A DNA stretch of 64,000 bases. Origin: Paroedura picta. Taxonomy: Eukaryota; Chordata; Lepidosauria; Squamata; Gekkonidae. The position numbers and the translations under genes are program-made. The stretch is from the NCBI RefSeq assembly GCF_049243985.1, contig NC_135381.1:22306345-22370344 (forward strand), read 5' to 3'. Shown here one piece after another: positions 40,854-53,670 of the stretch. The notes below the pieces were generated by a model, which saw nothing but the letters and a program-made list of their open reading frames with translations, had not been told where the DNA came from and made no database searches. Numbering within the stretch: the stretch's first letter is position 1; each line of letters opens with the position of its first letter.

Positions 40854-43800
40854 AGCTTTATGTATATCTTGCTCTCTTTTTTCCTCCTCGATTCTAGGGA
40901 AGAAATTGATTTGGTGGAGGAAAGCCATGGAAATCACTTCTCAAACTTTAATTTAGGAAACAGGTTTCTCAACAACTGTTAGGCATGACAGTGAAAGGGA
41001 ATCTTTGTTCCCTACTTCTGGGTAGCAGATTCTGGGGATGAGCAGCAGAAGAGGACTATTTATTTCATGCTGCTCCTCCTGGGCTTCTTGGAACCATCTG
41101 TCTGACCACTGCTGGAAACAGGATGATGGGTCAAGTCCTGCAGAGCTCTTCTTTTGCTGGTTATTGTTTTAACCCTGCCCCTTTGCAAAAATTCAGATGT
41201 CTATGATGCTGTTTTCCAATGTTCTCAGTGTGGGGTACTGCTGAGTTTGCAGAAACTCCATAAAAGAGAAAAGTATTGAGTTTGTTGACTTGATAATTTA
41301 AAACTGCAATTTTAATGTTCAACAAGAACTGAAAAATGATGCTTGTTAAGTATCCTTGAGGATTCCATTGCAAAAGTCAATCCTGAAAGTGACTGAAACC
41401 CCTATATTTTTAAATTTGAGACATTTCCATATTTGATGTTTGGAAAACTGGTTTTCTCTTGGACTCTGGGCAACACATCCAATTGTATTTAATATGACAA
41501 AGCTGACCAAAAGGGACTTCCCCGCAGTATTTTGTGTTTCTTTGGGGAATTCTTCAACATGTCTGCAGTCGAGTCAAACTATGCTGCAGGTCAGCCCAAT
41601 TTTCAAAACAGTTTTTAAAAGTTTTTTTTAGAAAATATAGTGGGTCTGCCAGCTCAACAGGCGTTAGCTAATGTGCAGTACCTGCTCAACACACCAGTCT
41701 AGGCCTAAAGCTTATAGGTGACCTTTAAAATGATCATGTGAAACTGGCCTTATATGTCCAGGCTGTTGATGACCTAGTGAGGTTTCTGATCAAAAGAGTG
41801 ATCCAGATGTTAATTTAATTAAATGGCCATCTTCTCCTAACTGAGAAGCTGTGTGTAATGGACTACATTATAACGTTCTGTGGCTTTGAAAAGTGGAAGG
41901 GCCAAAGGGAATAAGTAAGACAGCATTTGGCTGTAGGCATTTTTCTGGCCTTATTCAAGGCTCCTGGGGTTTCACCGTTGGGAAGCAAGCAGTTCATGTT
42001 TGTGGGGGGGGGGGGAGGAGGGAGGTTGCTCCTAAATAGTCTTCACAGCACCCCCTAATTCCAGAGATGCACTCTAAAAAACAAAACAAAATCAATTCGC
42101 TCAGCCCAATTGTTTGACAAAATTGCCATCCTGGAGAACCCAGTCCTTGGAAACAAAAGGGACATCAGGAATTCCAGCCCCAGCCTTTGAAATGGTGGCT
42201 TGACAATGAGGAAGCACAGGCTCCCACTGCTCAGGCCTCTTTATAGTGTTAATATACTGTCCAGAGAGAAGGGAAGCAAGAAATTGCTCAGATTTCATCT
42301 TGCGCCTTTCCCCACTACAGCAAATCACATGGAGATGGGCCTCTTTTCTGGTCACACATCCAATGGAGGCTGTTGTTTGTTTTTTTTCTTTTTCAGCCCA
42401 TCTCCTTGAAAGCCCTTTATGAATGAAAAATCTGATTGCATCTAGCAAAGTGAAGGGTACTCGAGGCTATACTTTGTCTATGGAAGTGTTCTACAGATTT
42501 TCAGTAGCGATGAGCAACATTTGCCTCTGCATTAAAATGAGTGACACATTTCACCCTTGCGACACCTGCAAAGATTTGCTGCTTTGACCATTGCTGTTTT
42601 GAAGGTGGTTATTTTATCTCTGCATTGGAAGTTACTAACAGTACAAGTCTTAGAATACTATCTTGGGAGTAAGCACCAGTGAATATATCTGTGTAGTATT
42701 CTGAGTAGTCCTGTTTAGGATTGCTTTTTAAACGACTGCAGAATGCAAGAGATGTGCTCACCTCCAGAATAAAGTTGCACAGAGAGGGGGAAAGCTTGAG
42801 CAGTGAATCATGCAAAGAAGCAACAGGAAACCTCAAAAGAAGTGAGAATATTTTTTGTCATTTATCTCATCATTACTAATTATACCATTACTATATATTT
42901 TTAAAAGAGCATATAAATCCCAGAAAGATTACTCTTAAATGCACTGTTGTTGGGGGCAATTTAATCTTTGATATATCAATGCACAGATCTTTTAAACGTA
43001 AACCCACTGACATTATTGTGCTTCCTGCTGGACTCCAAAGAAGGGCCCTGACATCCTGATGCAACGAATCACACAAATCCCGATTCTTTCATCACAATGA
43101 CTTACATAATAGCTATATAGCCTATATCTTGGAAGCCACAGTTCCATTATTGGATTTATCTGTTCTGTTATTTATCCTCCATGTGCGATTTCATATTCAC
43201 ACCACGAAAGCACTCTGTGTTTATAGAAAGAAATTCAACCGATCAATGCCTTTTAGATTGCTCACTTGCTTGAACATTAAGTTGAAGCAGACCAAGCAAC
43301 CAGGCAGAAGAATGTCAGAATGTCAGAAGCTGCTTTGGAGTAGAACTATTTTTTTTTTAAAAAACGAGAAAATAAATCAATGGGAAGCATAGGATGATTT
43401 GTGTTCTGCTTAGATGCTTTTAGTAAACATGTTTGCAGGAAGGTTGCCCAGCATGGAGATTGAAAACTGTTTATTCTGGATTAACATGCTATCCTTGAAT
43501 CCATTTTGGAAGTTTCAAATGGGGCCACGTGAAGTGCTTGCCCCATTCCTCTCTCTGACAGTGGCAAGACAGATGTCCCTGAAAACCAGGGTGTGATCCA
43601 GATTCTCTGTGGTTGAGCATCTGGCAAGCAGAGCTAGACTGCCTCTGTGTACAGATGTCCCTCTTTAAATCTGACCCAACCTTCCATCCTCAAAATAACC
43701 TACCTTTAAAAAATGTGCTTCTAAGGAAATCTTAAACAAGGGCCAACGAGAACTCATAGCAGCACATCCATACATAGAGTCCTTTTCAAAAGCAATAAAA

Positions 43801-44196
43801 CTGTAACATTTTGAATGAGCGCATGCTCTGTTCTCAAAGGTCTTCAGATAACTATAAGGAAATAAATGCACTAACCTTTAAAATGGCTTGGAATGGTCCT
43901 TTTAGAATATTTTAATAGCAGGGTATATTACAATTTAAATTTAGTTATTGGAAAGTACTTTTAGTGGCATGTTATTGGAATATTTCTGCTTTAATATGGC
44001 ATTCCTCAGTGCCTGAGAAGCATGAAAACAGCAAAGGTCACTGTGGGTTTCATGGGTGGAAACACTCTCAGGGGTAGTGGCTTGGAAAACTGCAGATTCT
44101 CTGAGGAGGACGACAAAAATTAAAGTGGTTCAGACTTTTCAGCCATCTCCCACCCATCTGCAGTGATCCCAGAGCCTGCAGGATTAGAGCGTTAGA
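40854..44196. other. Long stretch with no gene or repeat recognised
   Basis: About 3.3 kb of AT-rich DNA. A poly-G run lies at about 42003-42013. The minus frame at 42101-42448 and other small frames have no recognisable domain. One of the cleanest single-copy stretches of the window. Confidence 0.4.
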
Positions 44197-44795
44197 CCAG
44201 GGTGTAAACTGCACGGAGCTTTTATTCCAACCCAGATCGATTCAGTCCCTGCCCTCTACACAGAATTCGATTTCAGTTTGGATTTTGGGCGGTTTAAATT
44301 TTCCTTCTGCAGCAAGAAGGATTGATCCGGAGTGACCCTACCTTTATTGTGCCATATCTGAGATTGCTTTTAATCCTGAATATATTCAAAAAATCGCATT
44401 GTTTTGAATCTGGGCTCTCCTCCGTGGTAGAGGACCCGTGATTGGCTACAGCTGGTCATGTGACAAGCCTGCCTCAAAGGAGAAGCCCCTAATTTCTCTC
44501 AACTTGTGTCGGCCTTGGATTTTTTTGTGTGCCTTCTTCGTCCCCCCCCCCCCTTCTAGAAAAGAAAATATTTTTTTCCTCCCTCCTCTGACTTCTTGGA
44601 TCCTCTCCCCCCCTTCAATAAAACAAAGAAAGAGTCTACATTTGCCTCCCCCCCTCTTCTGAGCCTCCCTAACTACGTGCAGAAGACTTTCCTGTTTCAA
44701 TGGGGAGGGGGGGAAGAGGAAGACCCGAGTTCAAAGCAATCTGAATTCAACAAGATTGACAATGGAATAAAAAAAGTAAGTGCAGACTCTGCCTA
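44197..44795. mobile_element. Possible decayed hAT-like non-autonomous element
   Basis: 44193-44215 (CAGGGTGTAAACTGCACGGAG) looks like a hAT left end. About 600 bp on, AAAAGTAAGTGCAGACTCTG resembles a worn inverted right end. No 8-bp duplication is clear. The interior has GC-poor and C-rich parts and no transposase frame. Confidence 0.35.
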
Positions 44796-44975
44796 GGATT
44801 GGAGAGACCCAGATTCCCAATTTAGCCTTGAAGCTCACAGTCTCATGGCAGCCACATTCTGTCAAACTGACCTATTCCACAGGATTGTTGTGAGGATGCA
44901 GTGGAAAACTGGAGAATCATCTATATTAGTATCTTTTGCTCTGTGGAGGAAAACAGGATCAAAATGTAACAACTT

Positions 44976-45359
44976 CAAGATAACCATCTTCAAGTATTTA
45001 AAAGGGTGTCATATGGAGGATGGAGCAGAATTGTTCTCTCTTGCCCCAGAGGGACAGACCAGAACGAATGGGATGAAATTAATTCAAAAAAAATTCCGTC
45101 TAAACATCTGGAAGAAGTTTCTGACAGAGCGGTTTCTCAGTGGAACAGGCTTCCTCAGGAGGTGGTGGGTTCTCCATCTTTGGAAATTTTTAAGCAGAGG
45201 CTGGATAGCCATCTGATGGAGAGGCTAATTCTGTGAAGGCTTAAGGGGGTGGCAGGTTACAGTGGATGAGCAACTGGGATGTGAGTGTCCTGCATAGTGC
45301 AGGGGGTTGAACTAGATGACCCATGTGGTCCCTTCCAACTCTATTATTCTATGATTCTA
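44976..45359 (+). mobile_element. CR1 LINE 3' end, 5'-truncated
   Basis: Matches the 3' part of the CR1 at 7881-9100 with few differences: ACCATCTTCAAGTATTTAAA, GAGGGACAGACC, AGTGGAACAGGCTTCCTCAG, then the 3' UTR with CCTGCATAGTGCAGGGGGTT and the terminal TTCTATGATTCT. It begins at the ORF2 segment encoding TIFKYLKG. An ordinary 5'-truncated insertion of the same subfamily. Confidence 0.93.
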
Positions 45360-45596
45360 ACGAAGTTGTACTTTGGCTCTTGGGTCTCTGTTTCACCACT
45401 TTTCTGCAAGTTTGTCCAATAGGAAAAGGGGATAGAACTTCAGTGCACCTGATTTTCAAAATATCTCCATTAATGTTCTCTTTTCACATGCTGTACATTC
45501 CCAGGAATGATAATGGCAAAAGGAGGTTCTTGCTATAAAAGCTGACATTCATACCACACAGAGGAGTCTCTGTAAAGGCTAAGTTCAGGAACTGTA

Positions 45597-46712
<1,116 letters not shown>

Positions 46713-46812
46713 AGTCTGACAAAGAGTGCTTGCACTCAAAAGCTCACGCCTTAAATAAATCTTTGTTGGTCTTAAAGGTGCTACTCTGGACTCTGATTTT
46801 GTTGTGCTACAT
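46713..46812 (-). mobile_element. Fragment of the dispersed repeat also at 50045-50302
   Basis: AGTGCTTGCACTCAAAAGCTC, then TAAATAAATCTTTGTTGGTC and TTAAAGGTGCTACTCTGGAC are the reverse complement of blocks at 50052-50115. Confidence 0.7.
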
Positions 46813-46934
46813 TGTACCGTTTATCTTTCTCATTTGCTCCCTTCCCAGTTCACTCTTCAAGCTCACAATCTCCCTGTCTTATTTCTTAACTTGTTAAAAG
46901 AATTATTATTATCCACTGCATGGTCAGCTGTAAA

Positions 46935-47363
46935 ATGACACTCTTCCACCAGGCCTATGGTTGAGGCCTGAGCCTCCCTCCTCGCCTGTATCCCCCCAAC
47001 TTTAGGCTTCTCCTTCTCTTCTCTTCAGGATATAGTCCATCACTGCAGCAACTCAAAATTGCCAACTGGACTGTGGCAGTTGGAGGAATGGTGGGCCACT
47101 GTCTAATTTTTATTTTGTTTTATTGGGCTTATTTTTTTTAATGTTCAGCATCACCCATAAATGTTCAGCATCACCCGGGGGGTCTGAAGTATACATCATC
47201 TTCCCCCATTCTCTATCGCCTTGGTAGGTGGGGGTAGATTGGGATTGGCTGCCGCCATGTTATGTTATGATTTTTAATGTCTTTTAATGGGGTTTTAATT
47301 GGGGTTTTTAAGACAACTGTTACCCGCCAAGAGCCTACCCAGGGAGTGGCGGGAAATAGACCA

Positions 47364-47427
<64 letters not shown>
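46935..47427 (+). mobile_element. L2-like LINE 3' end, copy 2, (AAT)n tail
   Basis: CTCTTCCACCAGGCCTATGG marks the end of ORF2, equivalent to CTCCTCCACCAGGCATTCAG at 51208 and CTCTTCCGCTGAGCTTATGG at 34946. The 3' UTR holds a short tandem repeat (ATGTTCAGCATCACCC twice, 47142-47176) and ends GGGAGTGGCGGGAAATAGAC before (AAT)n. Confidence 0.7.
47366..47427 (+). repeat. (AAT)n microsatellite
   Basis: About 62 bp of AAT formed at the LINE tail. Confidence 0.97.
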
Positions 47428-47430
<3 letters not shown>

Positions 47431-47671
47431 TGTGGGAAAGGGTAGTCTAGAAATTGAATGATGAAATAAATAAATAAATTGAAGCTCAAGGACCTTACCT
47501 CATCACCCCTCCCCTATTCTAGGCTCCAGACAGGTGTCTGCACAGTTTGTGACTTCCCAAACCGAAGGTAACTCAGCTATCCTCTCTCTCTCTTCATTTT
47601 TAGAGTTCTGGGCAGGTAAGTTTATCGAGGTCCTGCTGAGCCACCATTTTTATGTGTGGTACACAACTAGT

Positions 47672-47853
47672 AGGGTTGCCAACATTCCTGGAGATTTAGG
47701 GGTGCAGCCCAGGGAGAGTAGGGACTTCTCAGGATACAATGCCGTAGAATCCACCCCCCAAAGCTGCCCTCTTCTCCAGATGGACTGACTTCTGCAGTCC
47801 GGAGATAAATGATCATTCCAGGTTTCCAGACCCCACCAGGAAGTTGGCAACCC
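47672..47853 (-). mobile_element. MITE-like repeat of the GGTTGCCAAC type, nearly complete
   Basis: Left end AGGGTTGCCAACATTCCTGG, right end AGGAAGTTGGCAACCCT: an inverted pair. Interior blocks ACAATGCCGTAGAATCC and TTCTCCAGATGGACTGAC are in family order. It is the best-preserved copy here and useful as the type copy. Confidence 0.82.
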
Positions 47854-49172
47854 TGCATACTGATTGTTGCCTGAGGGATAGCGGCTGCTTAATCGTTCAA
47901 ACTCGTGGTGCTGCCCTTGACCCCACAACAGACCACCTTAGCCAAACTTTCCTCTGTTATCTCGATGCTTTCCGCACTCCATGATCCCTTGTTTTTTGAT
48001 GCCACTGATTAAAGCAGAGTATTACGCATGTCATATTAGGACAAAAAAAGAATCTTGGATGAATAAATGAATATAATGTTTCCCTTGCCAAAAAAACCCA
48101 TTATAACACACTCTATTTAATGTTGAATCTGAAATGTCCAACGTGCATCCATGCTTTAGAGTAATAAAAATCTCTGCTTGGAACTCTGATTTCTCTTCAA
48201 GCCAAGCAAGTGATTTTTAAAAAGAAGGATTTGTTGCATAAACCGAGTGAGGTCCCATGATGTTACAGTGGAAGGGAAAATTTCCCCCCTATTAAGAGTC
48301 CAAGGACAACATGGAAACTGACAGTGTTTAGAAATCTTCTGTGCTAGCAGGTCCATTCACTGCTGACTGCATTTGGTTTCCTGTTTTCTTCCTCACTTGT
48401 GATGCTTCAGTGTGTGCCCCTAGACACATCACCCGGGCATTTGAAGCAGCAACATATCAGAGGATGTCAGCATGGAAGTTCCAAAGGCATCAGCTAGCCC
48501 CCTGTCAAGATGAGTGGGCTGACCGGAGACAGTTTGCTTGCTAGATACCATGAGAATAACTCTGTTCTTGCACTGAGATGCTGCATCGTTCTGGAGAAAA
48601 GTTTGTGCATCCCAAGCAAACACTCCAAGCAAGATAGAGTGGAGAGTAGATTGTACAAAAGTGGGGGAAGGAGAGTCAACATTATGCAAACCACAGTCAT
48701 GTGCATAATGCCTTCTGCAAAAAATGTCCAGCATGTTATTCTGAGCCACTGAAATGAAATGAGTTTTGGGGCAGGAACAGTTGATGGAGCAGTACAAACT
48801 GAACAAGAGCCAACAGTGTGGCTGAATTATACATTCATCACTGTAGCATCATGGTGACTTATAGGAGTGAACGAATGAACACAGCTTAATGGCTACAAAT
48901 GGAATGGTTGTATTCACCAATGTCACCTTGAGCTGTGCCCCTCCCCAGACATGACATAATCAGATGTATGCAGGTAGCATCCAGAGGAGAATAAGATTGC
49001 ACCTGTGCACCTAACACTGGCACAAATTCAATGCCTGCAGGATTTTTTAAAAATCCATAATCAGGAACTCTTGAAAAGTAACATTGCTGGTTTTGTGAAT
49101 ATTTGTGCCAAAATTAGGCTGTCTTCATTAGGGACAGAGCCAACACTATACTGTTGTCTATATATGAGTATT
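47854..49172. other. No gene or clear repeat recognised
   Basis: About 1.3 kb; small frames without domains. Confidence 0.4.
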
Positions 49173-49380
49173 AAAAAGTTTGAGTCCAGTAGCACCTTTA
49201 AGACCAAAAATGTTTTTTTCAAAGTACAAGTTTTGTATGCATTTTGTCAGAAGTAAATAAGAGTGCATGCACATGAAAGCTTATAACTTGAATAATTTTG
49301 GTGGCCTTAAAGGTGCCATTGGACTCAAACTTGGTTCTGCTGCTTCAGACCAACATGGTTTCCCACCTGAATCTATGTAC
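49173..49380. mobile_element. Dispersed repeat with inverted ends
   Basis: TTTGAGTCCAGTAGCACCTT (49179-49198) is inverted as AAGGTGCCATTGGACTCAAA (49310-49329). Beyond the right arm is GCTTCAGACCAACATGG, shared with 50263-50280. Same family as 50045-50302. No coding capacity. Confidence 0.7.
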
Positions 49381-50044
49381 CTGAGTATTGCACATGTGCA
49401 GGGTTTCTGTGGGTGTTTTTAGAGTTCTCAAGTGTTCATATCCAAATAATGAAGAAATCAAATAGGATACATTTATAAGCTATCTGGACTTAACAAGGAG
49501 AAACTTTAACAAGATGCCTGGAAGAAAAGGAAATGAACCAGCAGTACAGGAGTAAAGTCACCCAAAATTTTCTACAGAATTAATATAGTCTCTTTAGCAT
49601 GAAGCAAAGACACAAACATATATTTTTAAATGCTGGAAATTGAGAGCCTAATAACCTATGATGTTTTCCTTACATGTTCCCTGAGTTTGGGCAGTAAGGT
49701 CAAGACTGTGGATTCCATCATGGTCAGACCACGAGGCAATTTAGATCAGGACTACAGCACAGGGGAAAACTTCCCCCAAACTGTTTTCCTGATCCAAAAC
49801 GACCTGGTGGTGGCTCTGTTTGACTTGTTGAGGAACCCCTGGGTTCCTCAAGGGCACATTTAAAGATTACCCAGTGGATATACGAGCATACCTGGAGCTA
49901 TTTTGAGTCAGAAAAAAAGTTTGTATGGAGGCTAAGTTTCTTCTCCTTGTGCACTGTGGTCATGGGAATTGAAATTTGATGATTGTGCTCTTGAACATGT
50001 ATTCAATAACCAGAATAAGATGTGAAGAAAACATAAGACATTAA
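49381..50044. other. No gene recognised
   Basis: About 0.66 kb of AT-rich DNA. Confidence 0.4.
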
Positions 50045-50302
50045 AATCAGAGTCCAGTAGCACCTTTAAAACTGACAAAGATTTATTCAGGGCGTGAGCT
50101 TTCGAGTGCAAGCACCCTTCGTCAGACTATGATGTTCTTATATGACAGGGAATATATAGCAAAAATCAATTCTGTTACATCAGTAAACTGTGTCACAACC
50201 AAATACAGCCAATGATGTAACAGAATTGATTTTTGCTATATATCCCACTGGTTTTATTGTGCTACTTCAGACCAACATGGCTACCTATATGAATCTATCG
50301 AA
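50045..50302. mobile_element. Dispersed repeat with a central long hairpin
   Basis: It opens ATCAGAGTCCAGTAGCACCT and includes GAGCTTTCGAGTGCAAGCAC. It closes GTGCTACTTCAGACCAACAT and GGCTACC. In the centre 50148-50182 and 50213-50246 are near-perfect 34-bp inverted arms (one extra base on the left) around a 30-base loop. I know this family as common in reptile genomes but cannot name its class. Confidence 0.7.
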
Positions 50303-50743
50303 ATAAGACATTGTTATTCCCTAAGATTATCAAATACAACTCCAGATCAAAATAGCAATTCACATGCAGTGCTTTAGAATTCAAACTATTCTTGGCCACA
50401 ACCACAGTCAAGATTAATTTACAAAAGACAGGCTTTAAGTCTGTGCTATATTCATTCAATGAATGAGAACTTGTATTTAAAACAGGAAAATAATGGGGTT
50501 TGGTGGTTGTTGAATCTCACCCCCAAGACATAACTTCCCCAAAACTCCACTCATCTGATCTGCTCAGTTTTATCCTTTCAGGTCTCTTGATTTAGAATGG
50601 ATTTTTCAAGGTTACTATCATCTTTAGTATGCTGAAGTGATTCTGAAAAATAATTTCCCTGTAGCTAGCAGGCCTAGACAAAGCAGGGTGTGCAAAACAA
50701 GTGTTCAGCATATATTGATTTTGACAATCTGCAGATGGTATCG
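50303..50743. other. No gene recognised
   Basis: About 440 bp of AT-rich DNA. Confidence 0.4.
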
Positions 50744-50922
50744 TTAGTATGGTGTAGTGGTCTAGGACCTGTGACTAGGACAAGGACCTGTGTTCACATT
50801 TCCTCTCAGCTAGGAAACTCAGTGGGTATCTTGGGGCCTAAATTACCTCACAGGTAATATAAAAACCAATTACTCTCAGCCTAAATTACCTCACAGGGGT
50901 GGTTGTGAGGATGATGATAAAG
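50744..50922 (+). mobile_element. tRNA-derived SINE, short diverged copy
   Basis: The head TATGGTGTAGTGGTC is followed by a poor B box. The 3' part is scrambled: CCTAAATTACCTCACAGG occurs twice (50838-50855 and 50880-50897), a 42-bp direct duplication. It meets an opposite-strand SINE tail to tail. Confidence 0.6.
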
Positions 50923-51003
50923 AAATTGGTTTTTATATCCCACTTTCACTACCTGAAGGAGTGTCAATGCAGCTTACAATCACCTTCCCTTTTTCCCCAT
51001 ACC
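50923..51003 (-). mobile_element. tRNA-derived SINE, 3' part (split copy)
   Basis: The plus strand reads TTTATATCCCACTTTCACTA and CAGCTTACAATCACCTTCCC, the 3' half of a minus-strand SINE. It is interrupted by the LINE at 51004-51507 and continues at 51508. Confidence 0.75.
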
Positions 51004-51507
51004 TTTTCCTGCCTATACCCCCAAAAGAGTTTTGCGCTCTGCCACCTCCAACTGGCTACGGATCCCTGGCCCCAGAGAAGCGTGCCAGTCCTCAACAAGA
51101 GCCAGAGCCTTCTCGGTCCTGGCCCCCACCTGGTGGAACGAGATCCCTGAGGAGATCAGAGCCCTGCCCGACCTTCCACAGTTCCGTAGGGCCTGCAAAA
51201 GGGAGCTCCTCCACCAGGCATTCAGTTGAGGCTGACCATCTCAGAACACCTGCTGGTCCCCCAGACACCCTCCCTTGACTGCAATAAGTGACCTCCCAAT
51301 GTTGTTGTTATTTATACTACTAATGTTCCTATAGATCATTAAGATGATTATTGGAAATAACGAGGCATTGAATTGTTATGTTTTGAAAGTTCTTTAAAAG
51401 TTGCTCATATGTTCCATGTAAAGTTAGATAATGTTTCAATGTAAACTGCCCAGAGCTGCAAAGAATGGGCAGTAAAAAAAATCCAAACAAATAAACAAAT
51501 AAACAAA
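51004..51507 (+). mobile_element. L2-like LINE 3' end, copy 3, inserted in a SINE
   Basis: Contains the end of ORF2 and the 3' UTR, with tail AAACAAATAAACAAATAAAC. It splits the SINE 50923-51646, so this LINE moved after the SINE did. Best coding preservation of the three family copies. Confidence 0.82.
51032..51229 (+). pseudogene. L2-like LINE ORF2 C-terminal end
   Basis: A 65-residue open frame: LRIPGPREACQSSTRARAFS, APTWWNEIPEEIRALPDLPQ, then FRRACKRELLHQAFS and stop. The ARAFSV.AP..WN.IP.EIR pattern is the usual last segment of L2-like and related ORF2 proteins, after RT. The RT domain itself is absent through 5' truncation. Confidence 0.8.
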
Positions 51508-51646
51508 ATACAACAGATACCCTGTGAGGTAGGTGGGGACGAGAGAGCTCTGAAAGAACTGTTACTAGCTCAAGGTCACCCAGATGGCTTCAAACCAGTC
51601 CCCCAGATTAGAAGTTGCCACTCTTAACCACTACAACATGCTGAAA
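51508..51646 (-). mobile_element. tRNA-derived SINE, 5' part (split copy)
   Basis: The plus strand reads ACAGATACCCTGTGAGGTAG, the AGCTCAAGGTCACCCAGATG block and GTTGCCACTCTTAACCACTA, the head of a minus-strand SINE continuing from 51003. Confidence 0.8.
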
Positions 51647-52394
51647 TGGAGATGAGAACTACGTATGACATCTTGAGCTCCCAGGAAGAAAGTTGGGATA
51701 GAAATGTACAGATAGATTTCTCTTCAGATCGCAGAAATGTACAGATAGACACTAGTCGGCATTTTGATGCTTGGATTGGTGATTTATAGACATTTGATTA
51801 TCATGACGTAACTATTTTTCCATTTCCAGCTCCCTCCTGAGAATATAGCAGCATCACTTCTCAGGGGAAACTGGGTAAGGCCCTGCATGGACATAACCTG
51901 TGGGTGTCAAAAGTCTTCTAGGCATAGGTTAACTGGATGGTTCAGAATTTAATTCTGGCAGCAAAGTACTGGAAACGCTCTCCAACCATACCTTTCAGGA
52001 AAGGTGTTTGAGCTCCTGCTTGTTTGGCTGTTGCCCCACTCACCTGTCATGAACAGGGGGCTGATAGTTCAGTGGGCAGTTTGGCAACCAGTTCCAGACC
52101 ACCATATGCTGTGCATATTCCCTCTCCCAACCTGTTGGCCTCATTAGTGGCACTTAACAGAAGAGCAATAGTCATTTTCTTTTTTTTTGCTTAGGATGGT
52201 ACCTGAACACATCAGCATGAATGGCTGCCACATTGCCTGGATCTGCAACAATTGGAGCATGAACATTGTGGCACAGAGCCACGAGATTATGGGGTCATGG
52301 TGCCATGCATTGACATGCATAAAGCTATTGTATAATGAGTTAGATCATTGGTTCATCAAAGTCCAGATTGCCTAGTCAAGATGGGCAGAGACTC
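51647..52394. other. No gene or clear repeat recognised
   Basis: About 750 bp; GTACAGATAGA occurs twice near 51697 and 51738. Confidence 0.4.
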
Positions 52395-52535
52395 TCCAGG
52401 GTCTTACTCAGAGGTTTTTTATATTAATAATTAGCTTATTCTTTTAACTGGAGATGACGGCAAGGGAACCTGGGACCTTTCACATGCCCAGCAGATGCCC
52501 CGCCACTGAAACAGGGTCCTCCCCCAAGTCATCTT
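52395..52535 (-). mobile_element. Old tRNA-derived SINE
   Basis: Plus-strand blocks CTCTCCAGGGTCTTACTCAG, TTTTAACTGGAGATGACGGC, GGAACCTGGGACCTTTCACA and GCAGATGCCCCGCCACTGAA are the reverse complement of a SINE with a tRNA-like head. Better preserved than 3335-3468. Confidence 0.78.
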
Positions 52536-53387
52536 ATTATGTGACCCAACTGTTACCCTCAGGGAAAATCAGTTTCACCTACTGGACAGGTGCCATGGTA
52601 TGATCATCTGCCCAATTTCTCAACATGCTTCCTTTTGAAAGGGGAAAATTCTTTATGCAGTTGATCAGATCCCACCCTGAATCTGTATTATTCATTAAGG
52701 GAAGGGACCCGTGAAGAGTAATCTTAGCTAATAGTTATCAGTTGACTGCTGGTAGACATATTCTAAGCAAGATTCTCCACCAAAATTGGGCTGACAGTTG
52801 ACACCACACACACCCTAACCCCTGTACTTTAATAGCTCACAAGTATTTCCCTTTTTCTGTCTCAGTGTTTTCCCCCCAATGTATTGAACATAAGGTGTAA
52901 AACTTCCACATTAGTGGATTGAAAACTGTAACTCCAGAGGCCTCAATAAAAATGGCAGGGGGGTACCTTCTGATTGATTAAGGAGTTAAATTAATATGTG
53001 CCATTCCCTTTAGTTTAACTAGCTAATTAGTTTTCATATAGCTATGTTGAATGTTGGAACAATTAATCCATAATTTAGTGTAATGGAGCAATTTATAAAA
53101 ATTAGCCCTGCAAGCGTGAAGGTAGTTAATCAGCAGCTTTGGTTGATTCATACAGGGAGAATTCATTTTAGTTGGGAAGGGCCAATTTAACAATTGGTAG
53201 GGCTGAGAGCTGAGGGCATTTTAACACTATTGTTTTGGAGTATGCTACTCTAATAAGTGAATTTTAAAAATTAAAGCATCTCACTAATTGTAAATCCCTT
53301 TGAATTTCAGAGAAGAAAGGGTACAGTATACATTTTCAGATTAAAATGCCTCAGTCTGCTGGAGCAGGGAAACATTTATTTAGCTGT
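52536..53387. other. No gene; AT-rich block with TAAT motifs
   Basis: 52970-53330 is AT-rich and low in simple repeats. It carries many TAAT/ATTA words (for example AGCTAATTAGTTTTCAT and CAATTAATCCATAATTTA), the core recognised by many homeodomain proteins. It is a plausible conserved non-coding element, on sequence appearance only. Confidence 0.35.
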
Positions 53388-53670
53388 GAGCCTCTTGTGG
53401 CGCAGAGTGGTAAGGCAGCCGTCTGAAAGCTTTGCCCATAAGGCTGGGAGTTCAATCCCAGCAGCCGGCTCAAGGTTGACTCAGCCTTCCATCCTTCCGA
53501 GGTCGGTAAAATGAGTACCCAGCTTGCTGGGGGGTAAACGGTCATGACTGGGGAAGGCACTGGCAAACCACCCCGTATTGAGTCTGCCATGAAAACGCTA
53601 GAGGGCGTCACCCCAAGGGTCAGACATGACTCAGTGCTTGCACAGGGGATACCTTTACCTTTACCTTTAC
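53388..53670 (+). mobile_element. Sauria-like tRNA SINE, (ACCTTT) tail, copy 2
   Basis: Same family as 38174-38454: GAGCCTCTTGTGGCGCAGAG, GGGAGTTCAATCCCAGCAGC and the GCTTGCACAGGGGATACC end, with three ACCTTT-type tail units. The closest of the three copies to a consensus-like state. Confidence 0.94.

Noticed and set aside
42101-42448. 115-residue minus-strand frame
   Set aside because: No recognised family and no codon-like conservation that can be judged from one sequence.
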